Shown one piece after another: positions 1 through 11,639 of a stretch of 64,000 nt of DNA; the stretch's first letter is position 1; each line of letters opens with the position of its first letter. The notes beneath the pieces were generated by a model. The model was given only the letters and a program-made list of their open reading frames with translations, was not told the DNA's origin and did no database searches. Made by a program: the position numbers and the translations under genes. Source of the DNA: Eonycteris spelaea (lineage: Eukaryota; Chordata; Mammalia; Chiroptera; Pteropodidae); the NCBI GenBank assembly GCA_003508835.1, contig PUFA01000287.1, positions 1,302,001-1,366,000 of the forward strand. Reading direction: 5' to 3'.

Positions 1-1850
1 GGAGTCCTTTTCAAGATGGTGTCTAGTAGTGATTTTCAGAAACACTTAGGCAAGTGGGTTAGTGTAATAGGCCATAGTCTCTGTATTGGGGCTGGTCCTG
101 AGTCTCTAACTGATATTTACCATCTCATTTCTCTGTCACACATTCTATATTTCCCTTACCATTGGCTAACTTTTGCCTCGTCTAAGTTGCTTTGCTGATG
201 AAGTGACCCAGAACTTCAAGTGGCCTGACCCTTTGTTTGCTCTGCACTTTTTAGATTATGGTTGCTGCATTTTCCCATTAACTTTCACCAGTGGTCATGA
301 CAGTACTGAGAGAGACCTGGTGAATCCCCTAGGTTTCAGACATTATCTCCTATGACTCCATTTTGTGGAGAGTCAACACCAACTCCTTAATTATGTCAAT
401 CAGACAGTAAATCATTTCCTTGCCTGTTGGATTATTGGCAGAAAGCCACAAGGTGACAAGGTGTTAGTTATAACTTTAAGTTTAATGGAACTCTTATTAT
501 ATACTTTGGCAGAAGTGTTTCTTCCCCAGGAACTAAGACCTCTAATTGAGCAAGATCTTAGATTGCAGGGAATAGAAGCACAAATACTATAAATGGATCC
601 TTGTTTTTGATGGTGAGGGGTACACTTCTACTTAATTTGGTTCACAGACCCATATATTTTTATGATTGGAGACATAGTGCTGTATGTTAGCTATTGATTT
701 GGCCCTTTTATATCATTTCTTGGAAGACAGCAACCAAACCCTGCAAAATGTTCAGCCCATAGCTTAGTCTATGAAAGGTTGTTTATCATTCTGTTTCTAG
801 GTAGGGAGGGGTACCTAGTATTATCAGTGAGTTCCCTGGTGACAAACTAATTTTGCACCTCCTTCGATATAAAAAAGGCCCATGTTAGAACAAATATTGC
901 GTAGAATACTTGTTGAAAGATAAAGCGTTGTCTCAGAGCTTTGTTCATGATACTGATAGAGGCACTACAGGTAGGAAGGGCAACCTCACATCCAGAGTAT
1001 GTATCTATATTGATATGGGTTAATACTTATTGTCTTCTCCAATATAGAAAGATCTGATATAATTGACTTGCCACTATGTAGGTCTTGGATGACATCTCAG
1101 AGAATGGTGATGTGCTGAAGGCTTCAGTCTCTGCTACTAGCACATTGGCTACTCAGATGCAGCTGTAGGTCAATTGGCCATGATGACAAGAGGCCCTTGT
1201 TATTAGGATCATACATGGTCTTCTGATATCCTGGCCTTTCCACTCACTGGTCCATTGCACAAGCACTAGGCTGGTCAAGGAAACTATTCAGTGTTATCCT
1301 ATGAGACCATCTTTCAGGGTCACCCACAAGTTGGCTATAATGTGGCAATAGCCCATTTCCAGCTATACAACATAGCACTGGAATGAATCTGTAAGCCAGT
1401 CCTGTTTTTTCATCTTCTGCGAGTCAATCAATGGAAATCCATGGATTAAAGGAGAGGCATTGATGCGGTAGAAGTAGGTAGCAAGACAATCTGGGCTAGT
1501 AGCTAATGATAATTTACTCATAGTTTTGTATCTACTCCAGGCCCATCCCAAATGTGTCACCTCCATCATACAGTGTATTGCTGATATGTCTGTCCAACAG
1601 TATGATTTGCTAAGAATATTCTGTACTGTACAGAGGCCACACTTCTTTCTGTCTGCCCCAAAGATTGATTGTAGCAGAGATATTAAGGCAGATCCATTAG
1701 TAGGAGACAGGGGACTCCTCTAATTAGTGATTTTTAGCTTGAGGGCTCCCTAATAGTCCTGCCAAAATATCATTAGAACTGCACTGCTGTCTAAGATGCT
1801 TCCATCCAAACTTCCATCTATTATCTCCAATTACGATCAGATATGCATTG
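1..1850 (-). mobile_element. ERVL-type endogenous retrovirus internal remnant (pol/integrase), antisense
   Basis: The minus strand between about 1100 and 860 reads like the integrase region of ERVL elements, with a tract near the usual 'GTATTAACCCATATC...ATACATACTCTGGAT' portion of ERVL pol, followed by decayed pol sequence out to the window edge. Frames are repeatedly broken by stops; the longest open minus stretch nearby is 68 codons (1363-1569). The element is therefore an old, non-functional internal fragment, cut by the window start. No LTR was recognised next to it. Assignment rests on recall of ERVL pol sequence, not a search; the 1-800 part is less certain than 860-1400. Confidence 0.62.
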
Positions 1851-1899
1851 CATGTCTAATTGCATCTCTGCATTTGCTCCTCAGAGGACCTGGACTAAC

Positions 1900-2900
1900 A
1901 TGTGATACTTCATCTGAGCCTGGAAGTGGTGGAGAGAGTTAGAAGCTCCAGGTCTTGGCTTCAGGCAGACGATCTCCATAGGAATGCACTGAGATGCTGG
2001 AAGTAGCTGTGGGTGAGGCAGAGGCCTGGGAGACAGGGAGGATGAAAGACCTAAGGAGATGCATAAGGTATGTTCAATATAAAGGGTTTTAAACAACAGA
2101 TTGAAACTTGCAACTTTAGCCAATCACTCTGGCAGTAGTAAAATGAAAGAGAGCAATTATAAGGACAGGGAGACTGGTTAGGAGACAATATTCCATAAAG
2201 TAGAACCCTGACATTGAGATTGGAGAGAAAGGGACAGAAAAGATGGGAGAAAGTCCATAGGACTTACTACTAATTAAGGTTGGACATTGGAGAGAGAGAG
2301 GAGACAAAGGTAATTTCTTGGTTGCCGTTTAGAATAACTGAGAGGAATAAGACATACAGAAGGAAAACTTTTTTTAAAAAAATAAAACCTTTCTTGTCAT
2401 ATTGAGTTTGAGGTGTCTATTCAAAATCCATGTGAACTGTGGAATAAATAGATTTGAAGCTCAGGATCTGGAGAGAGAATTTTGAACAGCAGATACAGAC
2501 TTTGGAATTCTTAGCCTTAAAGGGAAGCTGTGAACAAGGATGAAATTGCCCAGGCAGAATGTGAAGAGAAGGGACCTCATGATGGAAGTCTGGGGCTCCT
2601 CAAAATTTGATGGGAGGATTGGTGAAGAGGAGACCAGGGAATAGTGGAACTGAGATAGAGCAAAAGAACTGAAGTCCTAGAGGCCAAGGGAGTTGAGAAC
2701 CTCAAAAGGAGAGGGAGTCACCAATGGCATTGGGCACTATAGCGGTCAAACAAGGCAAGCTGAAATAGAGCCACTTGCTGTCATTAGTGATCTTAGAAAG
2801 AGGAATTTCATAGCTGAATCCAGACCAAAGCCAAATTATCATGGGTTTGAGAATGAAAGGGAAATATAAAAGTTAAGTCATGGAATTGTGCTACATTTTC
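1900..2900 (+). mobile_element. LINE-2 (L2) fragment
   Basis: The purine-rich plus strand follows the order of the L2 3' half: a 'ttttaaacaacagattg' stretch, a block of repeated gagag/ggaga motifs, then 'gtgaactgtgg...tttgaagctcaggatctggagag' and 'ggagggagtcaccaatggcattgggcactatagcggtcaaa'. This is typical of decayed mammalian L2. No ORF survives. Borders are approximate. Confidence 0.62.
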
Positions 2901-4260
2901 AGTGAGTTGATTCATGAAGCAGATAGGCAGAATTCAAAGCAGACATTTTGAATTAATTCCTTGTTTAAGATGGCAGAGATATGTATATGCATGTAGACCA
3001 ATGTAAAAGAGCCAGCAGAAAGGGAGGTGGAAGTTACAGGAGCGAAAAGAGAGTGATTTCAGATCCAAATCGATTCTGTCTGTTTAACGAGGATTTCTTA
3101 GATGAAGAGAGAGAGAAAAACAGAAATTTCTTTTGAATGAGCTCCTTGATGTAAGCAAACCAATATATGAATGTCAGGTATTAGTCTTCAGCTCCCAGAG
3201 GATCCTATGCCCCTGTAAACACCATGGCAATTGCTGACTCAGATGGAGCATTCATAGTCTCTGCTGAGCATAAATGAACTAATCAGGTTAAATTCTCATA
3301 ACTCATCCATAAAAAAATTCCTGCAACAGTCCGATCTTATTTCCATCCAAATCTCATTGTAAGTATTTCAAACAATTGGACATTTTACTAATCAGAGAAA
3401 AAGTTGATTCAAAAACTCACTGTTAGGAGAGCTTTAGTCTAATCTCCCTCCCCTGTGTCACATTTCATTACAACAGATGTGTCTCATTCCAGGTTTATTT
3501 ACATAGCATGCAGACATATTTCATTACAGATAATTAATCTTAAAAGAATTAGCTTTTAAAACTCAAGTTTTAAGTTTTCTATTATTTCATCAACATGTTA
3601 AAGAAAAATATGCCCCTCCCCCATTAGGTTTGTGACTGATTTTATTTCTGTTCAAGTTCTTTGTCTTTCTCATGTTTTCCAGTAGAGAGGATGCACTGAG
3701 GGGGCTCAGATGAGCTATATTTCCAGCATTCTAAACCTGCTGGTGCTCTTTTCTTTGAAGATAATTGAATCACTGAATTTAATGAAATGTCCCTGAAATA
3801 CCAGGAAACAGATTTTCTGTGAAGTCTATGAATACAAATATTAACAAAATACATTTTAAAATCAACAAGAAATAGCTTGAATTTTTTTTCAGCTTGGCTG
3901 TTTCTTCACTGAGAAGCATTTAAAAATTAAGTATTGCATATTGACAAAATATATGATACGGGGACCTTGCTGTAAAAGAACACATTGCAATATGAAAATC
4001 TAAATAATATAAACTTGTCTTGAATATTTTCTGAGAGATTTTGCTTAATAAATATACACTGCAAAGTTCTTAGCCATTCCATTTTACAGTGCATTTTTGG
4101 GGTTACTCTAAGGAATTACAGTAACAATAGTAAAATACTATACTATGTTAGTGGAAAGTTCTTTCCCAATGCTGGGATTAGAAATGTCTAGATATATCAT
4201 CATGTATTGAAGATCTTAAAGTAGGAAGAGATAAAAACAAGTTGCCTATACCTGAATTAC
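2900..4260. other. No recognised element
   Basis: AT-rich single-copy-looking DNA. No exon-like ORF, RNA gene or repeat head was recognised; the 70-codon minus reading near 3642-3854 has no recognisable domain. Confidence 0.5.
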
Positions 4261-4261
4261 A

Positions 4262-4440
4262 CTTAAGTTCTCAACTTCTAATGAACCTCAGAATCACCTG
4301 CAACACTAGTCCATAAACATGCAGTAGCAGCTCTACTACTTCAAGATTCTAATTAGACTGGTCTAGGGTGGGGTCTACATTTCCAATAAGCCCCATAGAC
4401 CACACTTTTGGATGGCACTATTTATTAGTGTGAAAGCTGA
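4262..4440 (+). mobile_element. MER5A-like hAT (Charlie) DNA transposon fragment
   Basis: The segment keeps the MER5A order: 'ttctcaac...cctcagaatcacctg' near 4272-4300, 'ggtctagggtggggtctacatttc' near 4361-4384 and 'agaccacacttttg' near 4397-4410. These non-autonomous elements have no coding capacity. Confidence 0.72.
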
Positions 4441-4756
4441 CTTCTCAGTGTCAACAATTGAGGCCCTAAGATGGAAATAATATTTTGAAATATTTTTAAA
4501 AGAATTTTATCTGATAATATATACCTAGTTAAAATTTTATTCAAGACTAAAGGCAAAATAAAGACACTTTCAACAAATAAACATTGAGTTTATTACCAAC
4601 AGACCCTCATTAAAGTAGCTTCTAAAGGACTTACTTTAGGAAGAAAGAAAAGGAAACCAAAGATATGTCTGAGATGCAAGAAGGAATGATGAGCAAAGGT
4701 CAACATATGGGTAAATCTAAAGTGTTGAGTCTATGAAAAAAACCTTTAATTTCACA

Positions 4757-5893
4757 GGTGAAACAATTCACAGACAAGAAAAAGCTGAAAGAGTTTGTCA
4801 CCATCAAACTAGTATTATAAGAAATGTTAAAAGGGCTTCTTTAAGAAGAAAAAATATATAAATAAGAAATTTTTGCAAATAAATAAGTTCTCACTGACAA
4901 AGGCAAAACATATAATAAAAGCAGTGGATAAATCAGCACTAAAGCTAGTACAAAGGATAAAAAGCAAAGGAGGAAGATTTACAATAGAAGATTAAGGGAT
5001 ACACACAAACACACACAAAAGAAGTAAAAAGTAGTAACAAAGACATAAACGTGGATGGGGTGAGTAAAAATTGTAGTAATTTTAGAACGTGTTCGAACTT
5101 AAGTGACTATAGACTGCTATAAACATAGCTTGGTATATATGAAGCACATGGTAATCACAAACTAAAAATCTACAAGAGAAATATAAGAAATAAAGAGAAA
5201 GGAATTCAAGCACAACATACAGAAAGTCATCAACATACAAGAGAAGAGATCAAGAGAATAAGAAACAGAAGTACTACAAAAATGATCAGAAAATAGTTAA
5301 TAGATTGGCAATAACTATGTACCCATCAATAATTACCTTAAATGTAAATGGATTAAGTAATCCAATCAAAAGTCAAATTGATGAAGGAGTGCTACACATA
5401 TACAATGGAATACTACACGGCCATAAAAAACGATAGAATCTTACCATTTGCTAACACATGGATGGACCTAAAAGGTATTATGCTAAGTGAAATAAGTCAG
5501 ACAGAGAAAGACAAATACCATATGATTTAACTTTTATGTGGAATCTAAAAAACAAAATAAATGAACAAATAGAACAGAAACAAACTCATAGATACAGAAA
5601 ACAGACTGATGTTTGCCAGATGGGAGGGAGGTTAGGGGCCTAGGTAAAAAAGGTGAAAGAATGAATAAGTACAAATTGGCAGCTACAAAATAATCACAAG
5701 GATGTAAAGCACAGCTTAGGAACTATAAATAATATTATAATAACTATGTATGTTGTCAAGTGGTTACTAGACTTACTGGGGTGATCACTTTGTAAGTTAC
5801 ATAAACGTCGAACCACTATGCTGTACACCTAAAATATTATGTTGAAACTAACATAATATTGAATGTCAGCTGTAATTAAAAAATAAAAAATAA
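4757..5893 (+). mobile_element. LINE-1 copy with ORF1 tail and ORF2 start fused to the 3' end (internal deletion)
   Basis: The left part (4757-4850) matches the end of L1 ORF1 ('acaagaaaaagctgaaagagtttgtcaccatcaaac'). It runs through the inter-ORF region into the ORF2 start near 5335-5370, whose product would contain a 'TLNVNGL' motif. At about 5383 it jumps to the ORF2 C-terminus and 3' UTR ('ccatatgattt...tggaatctaaaaaacaaaataaatgaac') and ends in an A-rich tail near 5875-5893. Roughly 3 kb of ORF2, including the reverse transcriptase, is missing. The deletion point differs from that of the two HAL1-like copies in this window. Confidence 0.82.
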
Positions 5894-5894
5894 A

Positions 5895-6300
5895 AATTTA
5901 CAAAATTAATATAGAAGTGGGGTAAAATATCTGATAAGCAGAGTGATTTTAGTTAAAACTTTCTAAGATCTTTTATTTGTTTAAGGAGGGTAAAGATACT
6001 AACTTTCATTTTAAGTTATATATAAATATTAAGTTATTGAGGGTTATCAGTAAAAGAGAAAATAAAATATAATAAAAATACAGTGAATAGCTTTTAAAAT
6101 TTTAGAAGAAAATTAGAAAAATTTAGAAAATGAAATCAATTAAAAAATAAGGGAAGGAGAGAAAAGGCATAAAAATAGTAGGACAAATAGACACCATAAA
6201 ATAGGACAATAGAAATATTTTCAAGTATATAGCAATAAAAATAGATGTAAATAGATGTGAACTTACCAGTTAAAAGAGAGTATCAAATTAGATTAAAAAA
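5895..6300. other. AT-rich spacer
   Basis: Very AT-rich (long A/T runs) sequence between the L1 tail and the makorin pseudogene. No gene or defined repeat was recognised. Confidence 0.5.
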
Positions 6301-6304
6301 TAAA

Positions 6305-7645
6305 GAGTTTTCACTAAGGGCTGCAGCTGGGACAGATCATGCAAGGCCAGATAGTTATGGTGGGGAGAGCAGCCCTCAATTCCAGTGGCCATGCAGGAAC
6401 ATTGCTGGATAGGCATGTCACTAGGGGTCATGCTGCTGCTTTGCTCATGACAGGAAGGTGTCCCGGGTCTGCAGATATTTCTAGGGAGGCTTTTGCTTTC
6501 ATGGAGATCGATGCATGTGTCAGGACCCACAGCCCCTGGTCACCTGGAGTTTGCTGCCACCCTGCCAAGGCTCTGGCTGGGGCTGACACATAGGGTTTCT
6601 GGGCCCACTATTTGCCCTCTGTGGCTGTGGGTTGGGGCTGGGCTTGGGCCTGCAGGGGTTGGGTAGCAAAGGCAAGGAGATTGGTGGCAGTTCCTGGAAG
6701 TCCCGTCCCAATTATCTGCCGACAGCAATCATAGTTATTTCCAGGGGTCTCAGCCTAAGCCAGACCATGCCCAGAAGGTCACGGTTCCACTTCAGAGCCT
6801 GAACCTTGAAAGGAAGTAGGACAATCAGGATGTCATGTGTGACATCTGCATGAGCAAAGTGTGGGACAAGCCAGAGGCCAAGTAGATCTTCAGCATCCTG
6901 CCTAACTGCACCCCTGTCCACTGCCTGACTGCCTGTGCACTTGGCAGAAAAGCCTACAAGACTTCCCACTGGATGTCATCAAGGCCTGTGCCCACTTTCA
7001 TGACCATTCCAACTACATCATTGCCCACAAATCCTGGGTGAGCAAGGGGACTGAGAAAGAAAAATTCATCAGGAGCTCAAGGCTTGGATCAGCCAGATTT
7101 GATTTTGGTTCTTCATGCAGGGGAATGGCCACTGCCCCCTCAAGTGTGACTGCATTTACCTGCACCAGCTACCAGCTAAGGCCCCAAGCTTTTGTCTCAC
7201 CTGGCTGAAGAATGTGCAGCTGGCCTATCAGAGTGAGATGCTGGAATCAACAGCGTTCTTAGGAGGTGTCTGCTGGGAGGACAAAGAATAATTCACCGAC
7301 TGTGCCCTGGCCATAGCCTTCTGGGGTTCAGAACTCCTACTGAATTGTAACAGTACTTACCATGGCCTCCTGCAACCAGGATCAGTGTGTAAGGGATGGG
7401 CCAGGGGTCAGGGGTTGCTAGATTGTAGTCTTTTCTCTTTTGAGCTTGGTGGGGGATGAAAGTGAAAAGCCCTCCATCCCCATGAACTGTAGCAGTGACA
7501 CAGCCTGGGAGCCTGGGGTCATGGGACTGGGTGGCAGGATCTCAGGAAGGAGGAAGGGTTCTCATTCTCTCACCAGGGCCTTGGTTTTTAACTTTGCTCT
7601 TTTGTAGAAGGATTCTGAAAGACAACCAATAAAATACACCTAAGC
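6305..7645 (+). pseudogene. Processed pseudogene of a makorin (MKRN-family) RING/C3H zinc-finger E3 ligase
   Basis: Makorins are E3 ubiquitin ligases with C3H zinc fingers flanking a C3HC4 RING. Here the plus strand, read across frames, shows these pieces in order. There is a first C3H remnant ending in 'FAHD' (about 6440-6453) and a second starting 'VCRYF' at 6467, which is broken by a stop and ends 'HGDRC'. The RING start 'CDICM' is at 6838 and 'LDVIKAC' lies near 6976. A 'KSWVSKGTEKEK' stretch (about 7030-7066) and a last C3H finger ending 'CDCIYLHQLP' (about 7145-7175) follow. There are no introns, several in-frame stops and frameshifts, and an AATAAA near 7629, as expected for an L1-mobilised cDNA copy. 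The segment is much more GC-rich than its flanks. Which makorin paralogue was the parent is not resolved. Open stretches of 60-85 codons on both strands here are fragments of the relic, not genes. Confidence 0.82.
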
Positions 7646-7736
7646 CATCAAAGAAAAATCAGTTTTAGGCTGTTAATCAGAAACACATCTGAAAATAATA
7701 AGAATACAAAAGATAAAAGAATGGAAAAATGTATTC

Positions 7737-8172
7737 AGTATATTAATTTCCTAGGGTTGCTGTAACAAATTACTACAAAGTGACTTAAAACAACATAAAT
7801 TGATTCTCTCATAGTTCTGGGGGCCAGAAGTCCAAAATCAAGTGTCAGCAAGGTTGATTCCTTCTGCAGGCTTCTTATGATTGCCAGAAATTCTTAGCAT
7901 TTCTTGGCTTGTAGACACATCACTCCAATTTCTGCCTCCATCTTCATATTGCCCTCCCCTATGTCTCTATGTCTAACCTCCCTCTCTTTCCTCTTATAAG
8001 GACACCAGTCATTGGATTTAGGGTCTACTCTAAACCCAGGATGATATTTTCCTGAGAGCCTTAACTTTATTACATTGGTAAAGACCCTACTCCCAAGTGA
8101 GGTCACAGTCACAAGTACCATGGATTAAAACTTGGCCATATCTTTTGCGGGGCAGTATTCAATCCACTGCAG
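7737..8172 (-). mobile_element. ERVL-MaLR (MST/THE1-type) LTR, antisense
   Basis: Plus-strand landmarks match an antisense MST/THE1 LTR: 'cctagggttgctgtaacaaattac', 'ctcatagttctgggggccagaagtcc', 'ttggcttgtagacacatcactcc', 'cttataaggacaccagtcat' and the 3' 'atatcttttgcggggcagtattcaatcc'. In the element's own orientation it lies downstream of the internal pieces at 8180-8285 and 10735-11435, so it should be the 3' LTR. Confidence 0.85.
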
Positions 8173-8179
8173 TCTGTAG

Positions 8180-8285
8180 TCTGATTCCCCAAATCATATC
8201 TGTCCCATGTGTAAAATACATTCCAATTAGAATCTCATATAAATATCATCAGCTCCAAAGTTCAAAAAGATAGATGCTCCTTTGT
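8180..8285 (-). mobile_element. MaLR internal region, 3' end (antisense)
   Basis: Short piece next to the LTR beginning 'ccccaaatcatatctgtcccatgtgtaaaatacattcc', typical of the 3' internal end of MST/THE1 elements in antisense. The rest of the internal region continues after the HAL1-like insertion at 10735. Confidence 0.65.
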
Positions 8286-8478
8286 GCAGGACCTCGCCCT
8301 AAGTCTCTTCATCTGGCTGTTGGTGTTGAATCAATGTTTTGCATGCACAATTAATCAGGTGAGACCTTCCGGAGGTGGCGATAATGAGCAGTTCACCATC
8401 TTACCCTTAAAGCACAGCCGCGAACTGTTACCAGGCAACATAGCTGTTAAGAAAGCCTGCAGTTTTGGAGGAGGATAG
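8286..8478. other. Unassigned CpG-containing segment, possibly an LTR scrap
   Basis: A 190-bp piece with several CpGs (ttccgg, ggcgat, ccgcgaac), unlike its flanks. 'gacctcgccctaagtctcttcatctggctg' resembles the downstream part of ERVL-type LTRs on the plus strand. A 64-codon plus reading runs through it, but no domain is recognised. It could be a separate LTR fragment or the extreme 5' end of the HAL1-like element. Confidence 0.35.
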
Positions 8479-10718
8479 AGACTCTGTTCATCCCTCTGGC
8501 GACCAAATCAAGGTTGTGACAAAAACAAGGAGCAGCAGCAAGGAAAAGTTGCCTGAGATCTAGATGGACAACCCATACAACTAGGGAGAAATCCAAGAAA
8601 GCACCCTGCAATGGCAGAAGGTAAAACAGGGTGATGATGTAGGGCTACCCAGTCCCCAGTGGTGAGTGAGACAGAGGCTGTGGCAGCGGTAGTGGCAGAT
8701 GTCTTTTAAAGGGGCCGGGTCCATGAGCAGATTTTCCTGGTAATGGACCTGCTCGCTCTGAGCATCAGTGCCTATTCGGCTGTGTGCAGGGGGCACCAGG
8801 GACTTAGAGGGAGACATTGTTGGAGTGAGGGCCAAGGCGAGACTCTCTGAACAGAAGTGCCAGTGGTATCCATTGTTCCTCTGTTGAGCCCTCCCCTTCC
8901 CAGTGGGTGGATGCAGCATCACAATAGCTGTGAAGTCATCAAACTGCATAACAGAGGTCGCTCTGCCCAGAGGATTACCTGAAACTCCACCTCCCCCAAC
9001 TTGTAGCCCCATCCAAGCCACATCCAGGTCTATCCTCAGCAAGTCAGGTGCTCATTGCTGAGCAGTGCCTAGACTCACACTGGAGGCAGTTTCTAGAGTG
9101 CCCTTTTGAGGCAACTATAAGCACAGCATCTGTGGATTGCTTGCTGAATCTTAACAGGTGGCCCCAGAGGGTAGAGGCTTGGGCTGAATTTGGCCTGGAG
9201 CTGAACCCCTCTCAGGACTGTGCCACTGGACACCTACTTCATAAATCCACTCTAATAAGACTGGGATACTTAGGAGCTTTGCTTAGTACATAGAAACAGA
9301 CATGGAAAGGCAGCTAGAATGGGAAGACCAAGAAGCAGAAACCATATGAAAGAACAGAACAGAGATCCAGATATAATGGAGTCAAGTAACTGACAGATGC
9401 AGAGTTCAAAACACTGGTTATAAAGATGTTCAATGGACTTTTGGAAAGTGTAAAGAACTCCAAAAAAGAGATAAAAATGGAAATGGAAATTATAAAAGAA
9501 TCAGTTTGAAATGGAGAACATATCTGAGATGAGAAGTATATTAAATGGCATAAAGTGAATAAAGAAGAGTATCAAATGCCTTATTTAGAGGATGGGAAAG
9601 CCAAAGAAAGGCAATCAGAATGGCAAGAGATAAGATGCTAAGACTTAAAAATAACTTAAGGAGAATATGGGACACTATTAAGGCTCCAAATATTTGTCTG
9701 ATCAGTGTAACAGAAGAAAATCAAGATGTTGAACAGCTTTTTGAAGAAATGATGGAAAACTTTCCTAACTTAGTGAAAGAAATGGACAAAAAACTCCAGG
9801 AAGCTCAGAGAATTCCAGAAATCAGGGATTCGAAGAGGCCCACACCAAGACATACCATAATTAAAATGCCAAAGGTTAGATAGAAAGAAAGAATGTTAAA
9901 AGCAGTAAGAGAAAAAGAAGTAATTACTTATAAGGGAGACTGGCAGCTGATTTCTCAAAAGAAACTATGCAAGGCAGAAGGGCTTGTCAAAAAATATTCG
10001 ATAGGATGAAGACCTAGGATCTACAACCAAGAACACTTTATTCAGCAAAGCTATCATTTAGAGTTGAAGGACAGATTAAGAGCTTCCCAGACAAAAATAA
10101 GCTAAAGGGATTTATCACCACCAAGCCAGTATTACAGGAAATGTTGGAGGGACTTCTTTAAGAAGAAAAAATATGTATGAAAAACAGGAGTAAAGAATGG
10201 TAACAACTACATTCCTATCAACAAGTATCTCAAAAGAAAAAGAATTAAGTGCTCCAACCGAAAGATAGAGTGGTTGAATGGATAAGAAAACAAGACCGCT
10301 ACATTTGAAAAGGAAGGAGATGAAAAAAGATATTGTTTTCATGGAACTAGAAGGTATTTAAATGGAGAAAGAGAAACACTATATGATTTCACTAATATTC
10401 AGAATCTAAGGAATAAAAAGAACAAACTAATAAAAAGTAGACTCACAAATATAGTGGACAATTTGGTGACAGACAGAGGGGAGGATGGTTTGGGAAGCTG
10501 GAAGAATGGGGTGAAGTGCAAATTAGTAGCCAACGGATGGTCACAGGGATGGGAAGCATGGCATAGGGAATGCAGTTAGAATAATATGTTGGTTAGGTGG
10601 AGGGTAAGGAGAGGGAGGGAGCAATTTATGGGATCCTTTTATGAACTACATAAATGTCTAACCAAAGTATTTTATACTTGAAACTAATTAAAACAAATAC
10701 AAATTAAAATATATATAT
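8478..10718 (+). mobile_element. HAL1-like LINE-1 (5' UTR + ORF1 + 3' end, ORF2 deleted), copy 1
   Basis: The element begins in a GC-rich 5' region (8478-9290) that matches 29700-30540 nearly end to end. It continues through an L1 ORF1 remnant (about 9300-10170) and ends in a 3' UTR-like block and A-rich tail at about 10680-10718. A short ORF2-start fragment near 10255-10330 joins directly to the ORF2-end/3' UTR at about 10329-10345, the same fusion as in the second copy. HAL1 elements are ORF1-only L1 relatives. The insertion splits the surrounding MaLR element. The 153-codon minus reading at 8581-9042 lies in the 5' UTR and is not taken as a gene. Confidence 0.82.
9620..9883 (+). pseudogene. 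L1/HAL1 ORF1 protein fragment
   Basis: An 87-codon open stretch that matches the central part of L1 ORF1p, the RNA-binding chaperone of L1 particles. It has 'NNLRRIWDTIKAPNICLI' followed by an acidic helix with 'EQLFEEMMENFPNLVKEMD' and 'EAQRIP'. The downstream ORF1 C-terminus (near 10020-10165) is in other frames, with 'SFRVEGQIKSF'-type sequence, so the protein is broken. It lies inside the HAL1-like copy 1 and is not expected to be made. Confidence 0.85.
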
Positions 10719-10734
10719 CATTAACTCAAACAGA

Positions 10735-11435
10735 ACCAAATCTCATCATCTAAACGATATAATTTAGGTGTGGGTTTGAGTCTCAGGATCCTGAGTCAAA
10801 ATTCCTGAGTCATAATTCCTCTCTATCTGTGAACTAGAAAACACATTTTCTGCTTCTAAAATACAATGGTGGGACAGGCATAAGATAGTTCCCAAATCCA
10901 AAATGAAGAAACTGGAAAGGAAAAAGGGATCACTAGTTCCAAGTAAGTTCAAAACCCAGGAGGGCAAGTTCCATTAGGTTTTTAGCCTGAGAGTGCTTTC
11001 TGTGGCTCAAGGCTCCACTTTCTGGTCTCAAAGAGGCTTCATGAACCTTTGCTACTCTGTCTTCTGTGTCTGTATCTGACCTTTGAGCTTGGAGTCATTC
11101 TTCCTTTTACTTAAGTGGTAGCACATGTTTGTAGCTGTGTAACTTTATCAATCTATTTCCTAGAATTTTGGAGTCTGACAGCCTTTTTTCATTTAATCCA
11201 GTCCCTTTCCTTTTTAGTCCAAGTTGACAATCTTTTGGGCCTCTAGTATGTGTCACAAGGATTAATATCATTAATGAGAGGGTCCATTACAGATCTTTTC
11301 TAGGTAAGCTTGTCTATTCCTGGCTTCTGTTGAGATGGTTGATTGGATCCATGAGTTACATGCCTTGTCTCTCCAGCAAGATTGTCAATCCACACATTGG
11401 CACCCCCTCCCAAACTTATATTCAATTAATTATGT
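10735..11435 (-). mobile_element. MaLR (MST/THE1-type) internal region, antisense
   Basis: Sequence such as 'gtgggacaggcataagatagttcccaaatcc', 'caagtaagttcaaaacccaggagggcaagttccattag' and 'ggctcaaggctcc' follows the antisense MST/THE1 internal order. It continues the element whose 3' part lies at 7737-8285, on the far side of the inserted HAL1-like copy. Confidence 0.7.
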
Positions 11436-11639
11436 CCTTATAGCATATAAAGTAAAATCTTAACAGAATTTCCAAGAGAAGTGAATCAATTTGCTATTAG
11501 AGTGGAGTATCTTAATATGCTTCTAACAGTAATTTATAGATAAATCAGAAAAAAATGTAAGTAGAAAAAAGATCTTAACAACAAAAATAACAAGTTAGAA
11601 TTAATAAACAGATATAAACTCTTGAAAACAAAAGTTAAA

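Noticed and set aside
8581..9042. 153-codon minus-strand open frame, the longest in the window
   Set aside because: It lies in the GC-rich 5' region of a HAL1-like L1, antisense to it; the matching part of copy 2 (29736-30247) holds only broken frames, so it is not conserved as protein.
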